From positions 31,282,962 to 31,346,961 of the forward strand of contig CM037829.1 of NCBI GenBank assembly GCA_021234535.1: a stretch of DNA of 64,000 nucleotides, read 5' to 3'. Below are positions 49,421 to 61,270 of the stretch, one piece after another. The position numbers and the translations under genes were made by a program. The notes beneath the pieces are model-generated. The model did no database searches, was not told the origin of the DNA, and saw only the letters and a list, made by a program, of their open reading frames with translations. Every line of letters starts with the position of its first letter. Position 1 is the first letter of the stretch. This stretch comes from Stichopus chloronotus. Its lineage: Eukaryota; Echinodermata; Holothuroidea; Aspidochirotida; Stichopodidae.

Positions 49421-52400
49421 TTTATTTTCGGTTAATAGCTGCAGGTGTCTAAGGCAAGTCAATTTTACACCATGATTGGACAAAAGAAAGACGGGCAGAC
49501 ATGATCCTTTTTAGCAAAGGGAGGTCGTGCGCCATCCCCTTAGTCCTCTCCTAATACCTCCTGGGCCCATCTGTAGACTGACTGATTTGAAAGCCTGGTT
49601 TGCTAGTGCAAGACCCCCCCCCCCTTATACCCCTTCCCACGACCGTAGTCAAAAGAAGGGACGATGAGTCGATTTTCCCCCCCTCACAAAAAAAAAAAAA
49701 TCCTGGCTACGCCGCCGGACAGTCAGTCAAGATTGTGATAAAATACAAAGGATATCCAAGTAGTTCTGCCTGTAACGGTGTCGTCACATATTACTCATAA
49801 TGGAATGTACCATTTTGAAATAGACATTCCTTTAAAAATTCATAACTTGCAAACGGAACATGCTATTGAGATATGGTTTTCACCAATAAAAAGAGAAACA
49901 TATTCTCCTTTTTTGCATATTATTATTTTTTTTTTGCAGTGATCATAGTATCATTACTGTATCATTGTGTTCACCATACAGTCTTACAAGTTACATCTGT
50001 TGTTGCAATAGCGCGTTATCTTTCTGCATAACATAAGCCCTACTTTTTTTGTATTGAACTTGGGATGAGCTCATATGTCCCGCGGTCCCACCGGTGGGAA
50101 GAGTCCCCCAGGATGTAAAATTTAACCCGACAGCAGCCGATAAAAATTGACAAGTAGGCGTGTCACACCACCAGTAGTTCTTTTAACATCTGCCTTTCAC
50201 TTGCTTGAAGATACAATACGTCGCACTGTCCCAAATGAAGTAAAATGTGAGGGGAGGGGTGGGGGTGAGGGCGGGATACTGTACACGATAGGAGTGATTG
50301 CAGCATAAACGGATGAACTATCACCGAGAAGGGAGAGGGGTTAAAGCTATAGCAGAAAGGGGACCAGGCTTCTCATCAGAGGGGACGCAGTGAAGTGGTT
50401 TCCATATGTGAGATCGTTGAAACATTATGGAATGAAACTACTGGTAAAAGACCGTACGTTCAGTGGAAATAAAACGGGAGCGATGAGGATAATTTTAGTG
50501 ACAGTATTACGACAGGAGTTCGCAAAGTCTGTAGACGAATGGTGTAGATAAAGGTTTAAAGGTTGCTTGAAGGGGTCATAAAGTTGAATTGTATCAGATC
50601 AGGGGAGATAAGATTAAAGTAAGGATACGGGCGGTAGGTTGCGATGGTGACTAAAATGATCGTACGTTGTTGGCACAAGCGTCCGCGAAAAAAAAAAATC
50701 AGAAGGGAGCCAAATATTCAATTGATCAGAGATCAGTTGAAAATTTTCACTCCAGAATGGAACTTCCCAACCTTTCATCAGGAAGAGGGTGGGGGAGGAC
50801 TGGAAGTAGAAAAAGTTGAAGTGGGGTAAATAGTACCGTATGGTCGGAGCACCAATATCGGTTGGCTCATAGCGCACAGAGAAAATGTTTGGATACAAAT
50901 GCTTCTCAAATTGCACGAAATGGCAATCTTCAGTCTCTGTGACTTTGAGAATTTCAAAAAAGCATTCCTTATTCTTCTTTAAGAACACGGGTTCGAAATT
51001 TAACCTCATCACGACGATAGACCTTGCTTCTATAGCCTATATTTTTTTTTCAAAATTTATGATTTTACAAGGGGAAGGTACAAGTCTTCCCGCCCCCCCC
51101 CCCCTTGCAGACGCATTTGTGCATTCAGCATTTATCATGCTTCACATACTGGATACATTGCATTGATCTCATTCAATCTTCCATTACCTGTACATTGTCG
51201 GTGTAACTATTCGTTACAATGTACCGAACGATCAGCAATATTTGCAGGAACTCACGCATTAGGAAGGCCAATATGCTTCCTCTTGATCTAGTTTCGCGAT
51301 CGACTTGCCCCTTGAATTTGGTTATATTGGCCGTTTATTTGCCCTCTTTCCAAACATTAATTTATCGGTAAATTATGAAGGCATGTATTATACTTTGTAT
51401 CTTCTCTTCAAACAAAGTTAGTTTAGGCCTACCTATACGACAGGTTTTCGGTATGTGAGAATTTGGTCATGTAACACTCGTGTACCCCTGAATATATTTG
51501 GACAATCTGACGCTTCGACTTTGACCAAAGGTTCTATTGATAACATATATATTTTTATGTTTCTATCTCTTTCAAGGGATTTGGCTTACTCGATGGCAAC
51601 GACTGAAAACATCATTGCAAGTTCGTTGTTACAACTCTGCTCTGGAGAGTCTTCTTGTACTTCTCCTTAATTTTAATCTCTAACATTTCTACCATGTATA
51701 GTTCAAGTTGTTTGGGGCTTCATATACGTGCAATGCGCGATCTTCATTTTCGAAACAAAGCTTTCACGGGCCTCACCTTCGATGATTTTGATTTAATTTG
51801 CAGGTGAATCATAGACAACATCAGAAACCCTGTCACTTCAGGCGACGACGAGCCATGGAAGATACACAAGCACACTTACATCCTACATTACGCACAGTCA
51901 CAATGTATCCATGTATAGCACTATACATAACCCCTTTTTAGTGGACGAAGCCACGGTTACACCTAATGGTGCACTGACATTGAAAAAAAAAAAACGATCC
52001 CAGACTACCCCCCCCCCCCCAAAAAAAAAGAAGAAAAAACAGAGGTGGCTTATATCAGTTGTGGGCGAGCTCACTACCGTGTGCAAGTGTGCAGTAGTCC
52101 TATCCTATGCATGCACGAAGCCTTAACATCGAGAAATAGAAAGTGTATACGGGGCAGGCACATATGTTTCTAATTGAGAGTAATGAGAACCGTGTGTATC
52201 GATTATCATGCTGGGAAAATGGATGATAATGATATGGTGATACCATGTAGTCAATTAGATCGGCAATATCTAACTGTGAGGATGCCATTTGGGGGGCAAC
52301 ATTACTAACTGAAATTTTGAAGTTTGTAACCTTAGGCCTGTCATGAGAGCAATTCTTCTTCATGCCCACAAGTAAGCAAATTTCTGTCTCTTTGATCAGA

Positions 52401-54596
52401 CGACTGAAATCTATCGTCACTACACACATACCTAACGATTACGCGACCTTATAGGCCTATACGGTGCTGCGATTACTTGGATAAATTTTGAGGATTTCAG
52501 ATCTTAGTTCTTTTCAATTCGTCGGTAAAACTGATTTCGACCAAAATCGATTGCAGTAAAAATCGATTTTGAGATCAGCTATGTGACAATTAATTCTCTT
52601 AACTGCACTTCAAATTTGAAAAGTGATAGCTGACTAAAAATATTTACCGGGATTTGTAACCTATACGTATACAATGACGTACTTTACTCTTGCGGCAGAG
52701 GTGAGTGTGGATGTATAAACATAATGAAAAACGTACATGTTTGTAAGTCAAACAAATAACAAATAAACTAAATTCTCAGATTACAACTAAGGATGACTCA
52801 CTTTCTCATATTTACATATTACAGACATTTTTTTTTTTTTTAAGATAGGCCTAACGGGCGTATATCACAACATCTCACCTGCACGAAACTATTCGCGAAA
52901 CACACAGGGATCTTTAGTTAGCTTTGTCAATGTAGTATGAATTCACAGAATCCAGTGACACCATCTGTCAGACAGCCTTCTTTCCGACCACTTCACAGAA
53001 AATTGAAGCAACCTCGGTCAGCACTTAGTACCTGCAGATATTACTAGCGATACACATATTAAAAATATCATGTATCAGGCTGCATGCACGTGCAGGTCTG
53101 CGGCGTGGTTCGGTTCTTGCCAAATACAGCGTAACAGCATTTCACGGTAATTATGCTAGAACGATCGATGCAATGAAGGCTATCGGAAAATGTTCTGAAA
53201 CACTAATATCTTTCGAGCAGAAAGAAAAAATGAGGTAAAAAAAAGTCTGCGATAAGACACCGTATCTTAGCAACTTGAATATTACATATTCTTATGGTAC
53301 AATTGAATGAATACACTATGTAAATATATCTATAGCGGGCACGATACTTACTCATGAAAACGGACCAGGCAGAATGTACTTTGTATGGCAAGATGCATTC
53401 CAATGGTATGAAAAGTAGTGTCTATAGACATATGCAGGCTGTTTTGTTGCATAGGAAGTACGCTTGAACTTGCTCTGTAGACGATTGTCTTTATAGCTCA
53501 GCTGCGGCCTGCAGGTTACAATACCGTTCTTCACGAGTTGGTGCACAGACCTCGTACAGTTCACAGCTCAGGCAAACAAGAAATTTCAAACAGGAAAAAG
53601 TGGTGACAATTTCGACACAAAAACACTTATAGTGACGTCATTCCGCTCATTAGGAAAATGTCATATGGACAAGTAGTGTAGAAATTTATGTGAAAGCTAT
53701 ACCACGAGCGCAAGCAATTATGTTGTTTCGTGCAACATACTCTATAGTCAATACACTCTTTCAGGTTTGCTATGTGGAATCAATATCATAGGCTGAGTTA
53801 GTTGGAACTATTTGGTCTATTGATCGTACGTGAGGGCCTAATAGGATGTTTCCTGTGGCATGACAAGGCCAAACATTTCAATGCCAAGAACTTTGAATAC
53901 CTTTTTATGAGAAAAATGAACACCTAAACTTATCCCTACATTCAAGACCGACTTGGGCTCGTTACGTTAAGACATGGCTGGTACTAAATTCATTTCATTC
54001 TCATGTCATAGCTGTTCACAACATTCATAAGGTAATACAAGTTAGAAAAATACATGAAATGAAAGGTGAAAAAAAAGTCCCTCTCAGGCCTGAAGAAGTG
54101 CTCTATTCCCCACTATACGATACTCAAAGTACAAATGAATGATAGAAAAATACGTCGGTCACAAAACGCTGGTGATCTAGCCACGCTGGCCGACGACAGA
54201 GGTGCAGCCAGTATCGATGTCGACCGGTGTGAAGGACACTGACAACGCCGGATCACCGGCCGATACAAAATTCAATACGAATTCCACGGAAAATTGTCTG
54301 AATTTTCATGGAAATACATACCGGTATTATTGATTAACTTAGGTCAAAAATATGACCAAAGATTGCACTATTTGCCATATATCAGCATATTCTATCTGTA
54401 AAATGAAATTTGCGAGGGGGTGGGGGTGGTCCCAGATGTGCTTACGTGGTAGGTTAATATAGGTTGGAATTACTGAGCTGAATCACCCCACTCTCCTTTT
54501 TGCGGAAACAGTTTCGTTATTATGGAAACTAAGCCTGAAAATGGGAATCAAGTGACTGATGTGATGGGCAGGGTTGGCATTTTTCTTAGATAATCA
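49421..54596. other. Long intergenic stretch without supported gene
   Basis: The longest frame (132 codons, minus 50614-51012) has no recognisable domain. C- and A-runs occur at about 49613-49624, 51093-51105 and 52008-52030. A GC-rich patch at 54150-54260 is open for about 37 codons on the minus strand but is not recognised. Confidence 0.35.
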
Positions 54597-55247
54597 TGAT
54601 TTAAAGGGAAAATCAGGGTCTGACTGAGAAAATTCACCTCTAGTTGATTTTTCTTTTTAAACTGATTGTTCACCGAAATATAGAGACGTTGGAGAGGTGT
54701 TTGAAGGTAGAAGAAACGTGTTGTGTGTATTGTGTTAATTACTCTTGAATGAGAACTCTTAATATTTGTCGGGTACAAAAAATAAACGTTCATAAACAAG
54801 ACAAGACAGTCTCCTCTATACGATGACCAATCACAGCTTAAGACTGAGATGAAGTAATATGAATAAACATAATCGAAAGTTTACGGTTCCCATACTGTAC
54901 ATCTTCGCGAATGGAAATTACTCGTATGTGCAAACCGTACAGCTATTCACTCACACCGCGACTTCGTTTGAAGTTTCGTTTACTGTACTAAATAGGGAGC
55001 CCCACCTCCTCATACCTTGAAAAGGCGATAGTATTGAATATTCATATTTGATTCCATGAATATGGGTGTTACAGACTTTCGGGGTTCTTCACCGATTTTT
55101 TGCGAATTTGACTCGTTTCTCGAAATTGTCCACATGTTTTGAGATAATCTTGATCATATTTGTTAGTTATAACTCACTGTACGATCCCGGTGGGGAATTG
55201 TAGTGAAATAAATTGTGAAAATGAACCCTGATTTTCCCTTTAAATCA
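54597..55247. mobile_element. Inverted-repeat element of about 650 bp, TTAA inside both ends
   Basis: A 23-bp sequence beginning TGATTTAAAGGGAAAATCAG at about 54597-54619 is matched exactly in inverted form near 55225-55247. TTAA occurs at 54601-54604 and 55240-55243. If TTAA is the target duplication, the element proper is 54605-55239. However, the inverted match continues four bases outward, so the true border is unsure. No coding content. Confidence 0.7.
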
Positions 55248-55296
55248 ACTGGTCCCGAGACCTTGCAAACGCACTGGGGCCCCAAGGATCTAATAG

Positions 55297-55298
<2 letters not shown>

Positions 55299-55378
<80 letters not shown>
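55299..55378. repeat. AT microsatellite, about 40 units
   Basis: An uninterrupted (AT)n tract directly precedes the Penelope-like fragment. Confidence 0.97.
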
Positions 55379-55381
<3 letters not shown>

Positions 55382-55382
<1 letters not shown>

Positions 55383-55864
55383 TCTTATCTAAATTCTATC
55401 TTAAGTTACCATACTGTGGTAATATATCTAATCAAATTGCTAGATCTATCTCTAAGTCTTTCAAACGTTGCTCTAATGCAGAACTACAGATCTCTTTCAG
55501 ATGTTCTAAAATTGGTTCATTTTTCAAGGTTAAAGACAAAACTCCTGATCTTAAAAGCAGTGGTTGTATTTATCATATTCCTTGTGGAGACAAAACTTGT
55601 AAAGATAATTATATTGGGGAGTCTAAACTCAGGCTTTGCGATAGATTTAAAAAACATGTAAATGCTGACTATTTCAAAGAATTCAGTTCCATACACGATC
55701 ACTGTAAAACGGCGTCCCATAAACTTCCAAACCCAGGTGATATTAAAGTTCTCCATGTAGAGAATGCCTGGTATAGACGCAAGATCATGGAGTCTCTTTT
55801 CATTAAGGACTTACAACCTACCCTGAATAGAAACGTCCAGAGTTTTAATCTTCAGCTATTTTGA
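55382..55864 (+). mobile_element. Penelope-like element 2: intact C-terminal reading frame with GIY-YIG domain, 5'-truncated
   Basis: The frame from 55382 is open for 160 codons to the TGA at 55862-55864, although it has no early Met because the 5' part is missing. It begins KLPYCGNISNQIARSISKSF (linker), then LQISFRCSKIGSFFKVKDKT. The GIY-YIG part follows: CIYHIPCGD, NYIGESKLRLCDRFKKH. The tail is KVLHVENAWYRRKIMESLFI, then LQPTLNRN. This matches the C-terminus of Penelope-like reverse transcriptase/endonucleases. It is a different subfamily from the element at the window start. The lack of any stop or frameshift suggests younger age. It lies between two AT microsatellites. Confidence 0.87.
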
Positions 55865-55939
55865 GCTGGTATTACTCACTTACTTCTGTTACAGCTGCTT
55901 GTAATGTACTGACTTGTATTATCAGTTTGCTATTTCGCC

Positions 55940-55975
55940 TTGACGATGTAAGGTGTATTCTTACGAAATATTGGC
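55940..55975 (+). ncRNA. Hammerhead-ribozyme-like core downstream of Penelope-like element 2
   Basis: TTGACGA (55940-55946) is followed by a possible stem II of 5 bp (GTAAG 55948-55952 with CTTAC 55960-55964, 7-nt loop), then GAAA (55965-55968). The hammerhead consensus is CTGANGA, stem II, GAAA. The first base of the core is T instead of C, which predicts loss of cleavage. It lies about 75 nt past the stop codon, as in element 1. Confidence 0.5.
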
Positions 55976-56023
55976 GTAATATATTTTATTCATCATGAAT
56001 TTCAAACTCATCGCTATTTTCAG

Positions 56024-56029
<6 letters not shown>

Positions 56030-56066
<37 letters not shown>
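56030..56066. repeat. AT microsatellite, about 18 units
   Basis: An (AT)n tract lies directly after the 3' end of the Penelope-like fragment. With the tract at 55299-55378 it brackets that fragment. Confidence 0.95.
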
Positions 56067-56071
<5 letters not shown>

Positions 56072-57249
56072 AATTTCCTATATATATAAGTTATAAGTAC
56101 AACACTTCACAAACATGACAATTGAAGCACAAATATGTTTACAGAAAAGAAGTGTATATTTCGGACACCCCTTTGTTTTTCTTCAGCACTAACGATTGCA
56201 TTTTGAAAATTATTTTCAAAAACAACAGATCTGGATGGCCTTGTACACGCTCATGTGTAGTGCGCGCTCGGACACCGCAACGAAAAACAATTATTGTACT
56301 ATGTGCCTCAATTCAGCGCGGGTTAACTATTACAGTCATCCGCCCCACCCCAATCAGAGGGGAAATCACTCAACAATCCAAGGTCTTTGTTTAAACCATG
56401 GGAATAAATAGATAATTAAATTATCCACTTACTCTCCACTCTCTTCTTGAGATATTGTGTTTAAGGTTTTCACCATGCATTTTTCCAAGGTACTGTAAGT
56501 ATCACAAACATACACACACATACTTATACCCACATGCTTTCATGAATGCAAAAGTTGCGATGTTCATCGAAAAAAAAGAGAACCATTACTCCGAGACATT
56601 GACAGTCAATGTGCATATATAACAATAAATCCATTCATCATTCATCAATTATCGAAATGTGATATCTGAGACCAACGTTATTGCTCACGTACGGGAAATA
56701 TTTATCTGCATCGGATCATGTACCCATATTCATTAAAATTAACACGGTAAATGTCAGCAAAGCGGTATCTTCATCAAGGAGAACATGATCTGGATTTTGT
56801 TGACATTACAACTGAGGGGGTATACCACGAATTAGATTTACACACAGATATATCGAATGCACAAATCCACAAATATGTCTTCTCGTGCAACATGAGCACA
56901 ACCTCAACTTTGTGAGCTACACTGAAAGGGAAACATAATGCACCAACATGGCATACTAAGACAATAGCTTCAATCATTATGAAACCATTCTTGCTCATCG
57001 ATTAACATATACAAAAGTTACATGTCCTCATAACGTTATGCATATAAGATGAGTGACGGAAGGTGCATCATTCGAATTTTTGAAAGTTTGGGTGAACAAA
57101 TTATTCTTGAGCAACGAATAACTGAGCTTCTGTGAGGAACTTAATTCTTAAACATAAGATTACTGTACCTCCTTATAGAGAATAATCCATCATTCTGTGT
57201 CCATAAATATAGGTACTGAAAAAGTTGTTATTTCTGTAAAACGCAAACC
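56067..57249. other. Intergenic stretch
   Basis: No supported gene. Frames are short and without domain features. Confidence 0.4.
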
Positions 57250-57255
57250 TTTATT
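57250..57255 (-). terminator. Candidate poly(A) signal AATAAA for galactosyltransferase-like gene 2
   Basis: TTTATT on the plus strand, about 150 nt past the stop codon on the minus strand. Confidence 0.45.
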
Positions 57256-57405
57256 TCCATTCAAAATGAAACAATTCAGAGGCAAGAGAAATAAACTGAT
57301 AAACTAATCTTCTACATTATTGAAACGAAACGTGTGAGTTCATAAAGTAAATATAATTTTTAGAAACTTATTGTATCTTTACATGGCGCATTGAAATTTT
57401 CAAAA

Positions 57406-58449
57406 TCAAAATAGACTTGCAATGTAATACGCAATCTTACTGCATCGTGTATTTTCGGGATTCTCCTGTTGCTCTTGCCAGAGTTTTGCTAGGCTCCGCC
57501 TGCTGCCAACGTGAACGGCGAGAGAGAGATTCAGAGAACAAAATGACAGGATATCGGATCCAGGTCCACGAAAACCGAGCCTGTAAACTGGCGAGATATT
57601 TAACCTCCGTGCGCAAAATCCGGTAAACACATCGTCCAATGAAAAGAACGGAATTTGCTGTGCGACATGGAACAACCTCGGCGGTAAATCTCCGGACATG
57701 ACATAGGCATAACCGCGGCAAAACGGCGGGTAATATTTATTCGGATACGTTTTCTCCGATATATACCACTTGCTGTGTTCTTCTCTGTATGGCTTTGAAT
57801 ATTTGTAGACGTACCCGCTCATAAAGTTTGTTCGTGGTGCTTGTGTCAGCATTTGGACGATGTTGTGCAAATTGAAATACACATCGTCGTCACCCTTGAG
57901 AACGTACTGGGCGTTTGGACAAAACGTACTCACCCACCTCATACCCATCATAAACTTGTGTGTCAGATTATAGTATGAGTCTTTAAATTCCTCCATGATT
58001 ATATCTCCGTATTTGGATGATTCTGTCTCAATACGTCTATTCAGAGATTTTTGAGTCGAATTTCCTACCAAGTAGAGCACGATTATACTTCTTCCCAAAA
58101 TAGTCGTACCCTTGAGAGTTGTCTCCCGTTGCGTTTTGCGAAGGTCGGCGTGGCCAGGACTTGTATGTATCAGCACTACAAGGAAAACATCTTTCTTTGT
58201 ACATACATGTTCCTCGGAAATTAAAAAAGGAAAATCGTGTGGGTTTACGATACCGTTGAGCGGTTGTTCGGTAAACCGATTACCGCTGTGTAACCACATA
58301 TAGTCGGTATATGACGCAAATATGTGGACACTTGTCGATACCGGATCATTGACAATCAAGCAAAGAATTACCAGGCCGATCAGAAATAGGAATAGCATCC
58401 GTTTGGTAGAATTACTTCTCGGAAACAACAGCGAACTGTAAGCAGGCAT
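57406..58449 (-). CDS. Beta-1,3-galactosyltransferase-like protein 2 (GT31), single coding exon
   Basis: The 347-residue protein has a short tail with RSNSTKR, one membrane anchor (about 18-33), a stem and a lumenal Galactosyl_T domain (about 87-298). The DDD motif is at 187-189 within YVLKGDDDVYFNL. PPFCRGYAYVMSG (241-253) and LDDVFTGF (271-278) follow. Possible N-glycosylation sites are NST (13, cytosolic and so not used), NST (130), NLT (161), NIS (284) and NLS (307). The block that is usually R-x-T-W-G reads QRETTLKG, sharing the loss of the Trp with its paralogue at 45687-46775. The two share long identical stretches such as PPFC-GYAYVMSGDLP and KFMMGM. The Met chosen is the first in frame, and a strong acceptor lies 53 nt upstream. 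Acceptor specificity is unknown. It probably acts in Golgi glycan elongation. Confidence 0.93.
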   Translation of the reverse strand: MPAYSSLLFPRSNSTKRMLFLFLIGLVILCLIVNDPVSTSVHIFASYTDYMWLHSGNRFTEQPLNGIVNPHDFPFLISEEHVCTKKDVFLVVLIHTSPGHADLRKTQRETTLKGTTILGRSIIVLYLVGNSTQKSLNRRIETESSKYGDIIMEEFKDSYYNLTHKFMMGMRWVSTFCPNAQYVLKGDDDVYFNLHNIVQMLTQAPRTNFMSGYVYKYSKPYREEHSKWYISEKTYPNKYYPPFCRGYAYVMSGDLPPRLFHVAQQIPFFSLDDVFTGFCARRLNISPVYRLGFRGPGSDILSFCSLNLSLAVHVGSRRSLAKLWQEQQENPENTRCSKIAYYIASLF

Positions 58450-58502
58450 TTTCGGAATGTCACATTTCTACAATACCGTATGTTTTGAAATGCCATAGAA
58501 AG

Positions 58503-58520
58503 CTGAAAAGAAACAAAAAC
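58503..58520 (-). promoter_or_regulatory. Predicted 3' splice site upstream of galactosyltransferase-like gene 2
   Basis: The minus strand reads TTTTTGTTTCTTTTCAG then CTTTCTATGG, a textbook pyrimidine tract plus CAG. It implies an upstream non-coding exon. The place matches the acceptor of the paralogue. Confidence 0.6.
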
Positions 58521-61270
58521 AACCATAATTCAAGGGAATCATGTGGTCATGATGCCAAACCTTTCTGCTCAAAGTAATTAATACATGAGCAAGAGGAATT
58601 TGGCTACGATAAATGACATAACATATACCAAATATTCTATCTAATACAGTCCTTCATTATAACTACAGTACGAGACCATTTCTAGCTTATGTTCGTCAAA
58701 CATCGTTTACAAGTTTTCTTTTTTTACGGTGTGACCTCTTCTAACCATTCAGTCCATAAATGACATCCATCAAAAACAAAAGGGATATTGAAGTCAACAT
58801 ACTAAGTACTGTGTGAGATCAAACCACCTTGCATTTTTCTTTTGTCTAATAGATTTTTAAATTTTGACCTATGTTGTCCTCAGTTGAACTTCGACCGCCA
58901 CCAAAACATGTGTGATTGTTGTCCTTACAGTAATTGATTATATAACACATATTGAGATCAGAGCAAGCTTGCATTCTTGAAAATGGTGTGTCAGAAAGAT
59001 TTTCACACGCAGGTTGACCTCTGACCTCCACAAAGTACTATATGATTTTTGTACTGAAATGTAATCCATTATCATACAAGCTTTATTACGTTCTTGAGAT
59101 ATTGTTTTTACAAAGTGTACGTAGTCTGACTGATAACAAAAACAAAACAAGCAAACAAAAAATAGGGTTTGTCTTCTCGATGTGGTCCATCATTGCATTG
59201 TAAATGAGATCAGTATTGTTGAGACTTCAACGCTCTGAAATTGTCATTGGCTTATGAATCCATTACGACAAGCAAAGACAAAATCACCGGCTGAATATCA
59301 CCATGGAAAACTATCAACGTGGTACGAAGGAATCGGTGGGACTATGCAATTTACATCATATCAAATAAATGACTATGCTGTAGGACCTATAGGTGATCTT
59401 GGGGAAAAAATATCCAGAAAACCATAAACAAAACACTGACCAAGCATCACTAATATCAGGCTATCAATACGGTTTTTAAGACGAACTGGGAGAGGGATTA
59501 AAGATTTTGCAATAAAATCTTCTAAAGCTGGAATTAGAGTATAAAATTTGATAGTGAAACTCAAATTCAGTCAAAGGGTTACAGTCGAAGGGGGCCCACT
59601 TATCAGTCTGTGCCCAGGCTATCCTCATGTAAATTACGCCCTGTTGGCAAGGATACAGTGTATATTTGATTCAACATCAGTCAGTTTTCTACTGTGACTG
59701 ATTCTCTGTATACCAACAGGTTCCAGTGAATGATAAGGTGAAAAAAAGGCAGGGTCGAATTTAACTGCATGGGGATATGTTTCGAAGCAACAATATGTTT
59801 GATAAAACAGGGTGCCAAAGCTGGATGAGCTCTCTAACATTTTTTGGGTACCACTGTATCTATCCCACTCTGACGATAAGAAATAGAAAATTGCATTATT
59901 GCCTACAGATCTGCACAAGCAGTTGAGCTGGCCATGAATGCAATCAATCGATGCCATGCACTCCATATGGCCCACACCTATAGAGCCTTACAAAGTACAC
60001 GGCTACAGTACACACAGAAGCAGAAAATCAACAGAAAATAAACAGAAAATTCACCGTGTTACTTCAGATATTATATTACAGCATGCATAAAAAAAAAAAA
60101 CCCGTCAGACTCAACTCAAAGAGTAAGTTGCTGAAATGTGGGTCTGATGTCACCCAGCCCCACTTCGGCATTTTTAGAATTTATCACAGGGTGAAAACAT
60201 TTGCAGCTGTATGGTTAAAAATTATAACATTTATGGTGTTGTGATCTACAACATTTACGGTGAAAATTTATTACACTTATGGTGGTTATTACATTGATGG
60301 AGGGTATTACGTACATTAATGCAGGGGAATAATTTATCCAGTATCGCATCTCATTTTGTTACACAAATTGCTACACACATGGAATATTGTGTAGCAAATT
60401 TTGCATACATGCAACATACAAGCTTTCACAGATTTTGTAACAAAATACTGTACACCCAAGGAACCTGAAAACTGCTTATACAAATTTTGAAAACTAAACT
60501 ATTCAAATGTTAATGGTTAAAAATTAGTACATTTATGGTTGTTATACATACAGTAGAGTCTTCATGTACTACAACACCCACAATAAGCAACAAGCACTGT
60601 AGCACCCCTAGTTTTAGAAATAAAGGAAATTTGAATAGCCTGAATCACCAAACCATGCATATTGGCCATGATCCAATTCTTCCACCATGAGTGTTTAACT
60701 TTTTACTCACCATGGTGCAGAGCCAATTCTTGCTTTAAATAATCAAGACCCATATAAAGTGTGTTAAAGATCTGCTCTGGCTTTACTATACATTCATAAT
60801 TCATATAACTAACAAGAATCTCAACGATTGCTTTCCTAGAAAATATTAATATTGAAATTGGACTGAAATTTAAAACTCCACTTTAACTGCACAGTGGGAT
60901 ACATTATTAAAAGATTTGAAAGAATTGACAAAACAAAAAGTGAAGGACGCCTGGCAGGAGCAGTGCTTATCAATGGCCAGGACACCGAAACAAATGACAC
61001 AACAAAGAACATCAAAGTGAACTTCCAACAACAGCGACGAAAAAACAAAGACCCTTTGACCACTACCCCACCACATTCCCCCAAGTACACCCATCCCTTC
61101 CTTTATACAGCATTTAAAAAAAAAAATACTTAGTGCTTACTAAACGTGTGTTAATTAAAGAAGTCATGGCGTGTACTGTAGACTAAAATGCTGTAAAAAC
61201 TAGTTTTTCTGAACATTTGGACAAATTGGTATCCAAACTGCCTTTGGTGTACTTGTGACATCATCTAATG
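58521..61270. other. Intergenic or upstream intron region
   Basis: No coding exon recognised. Around 60215-60310 a loose recurring theme (ACATTTATGGTG, ACATTTACGGTG, ACACTTATGGTG) suggests an old simple repeat. The first exon and promoter of galactosyltransferase-like gene 2 may lie here but cannot be placed. Confidence 0.35.

Noticed and set aside
50614..51012. 132-codon minus-strand frame
   Set aside because: No recognisable domain and no neighbouring exon evidence; it remains a bare open frame.
54150..54260. GC-rich patch open on the minus strand (VSAGDPALSVSFTPVDIDTG)
   Set aside because: Only about 37 codons, not recognised, no clear splice pair.
55215..55661. 148-codon plus-strand frame containing a long YIYIYI run
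   Set aside because: It is an artefact of reading the AT microsatellite. The real signal is the neighbouring frame 55382-55864 (GIY-YIG).
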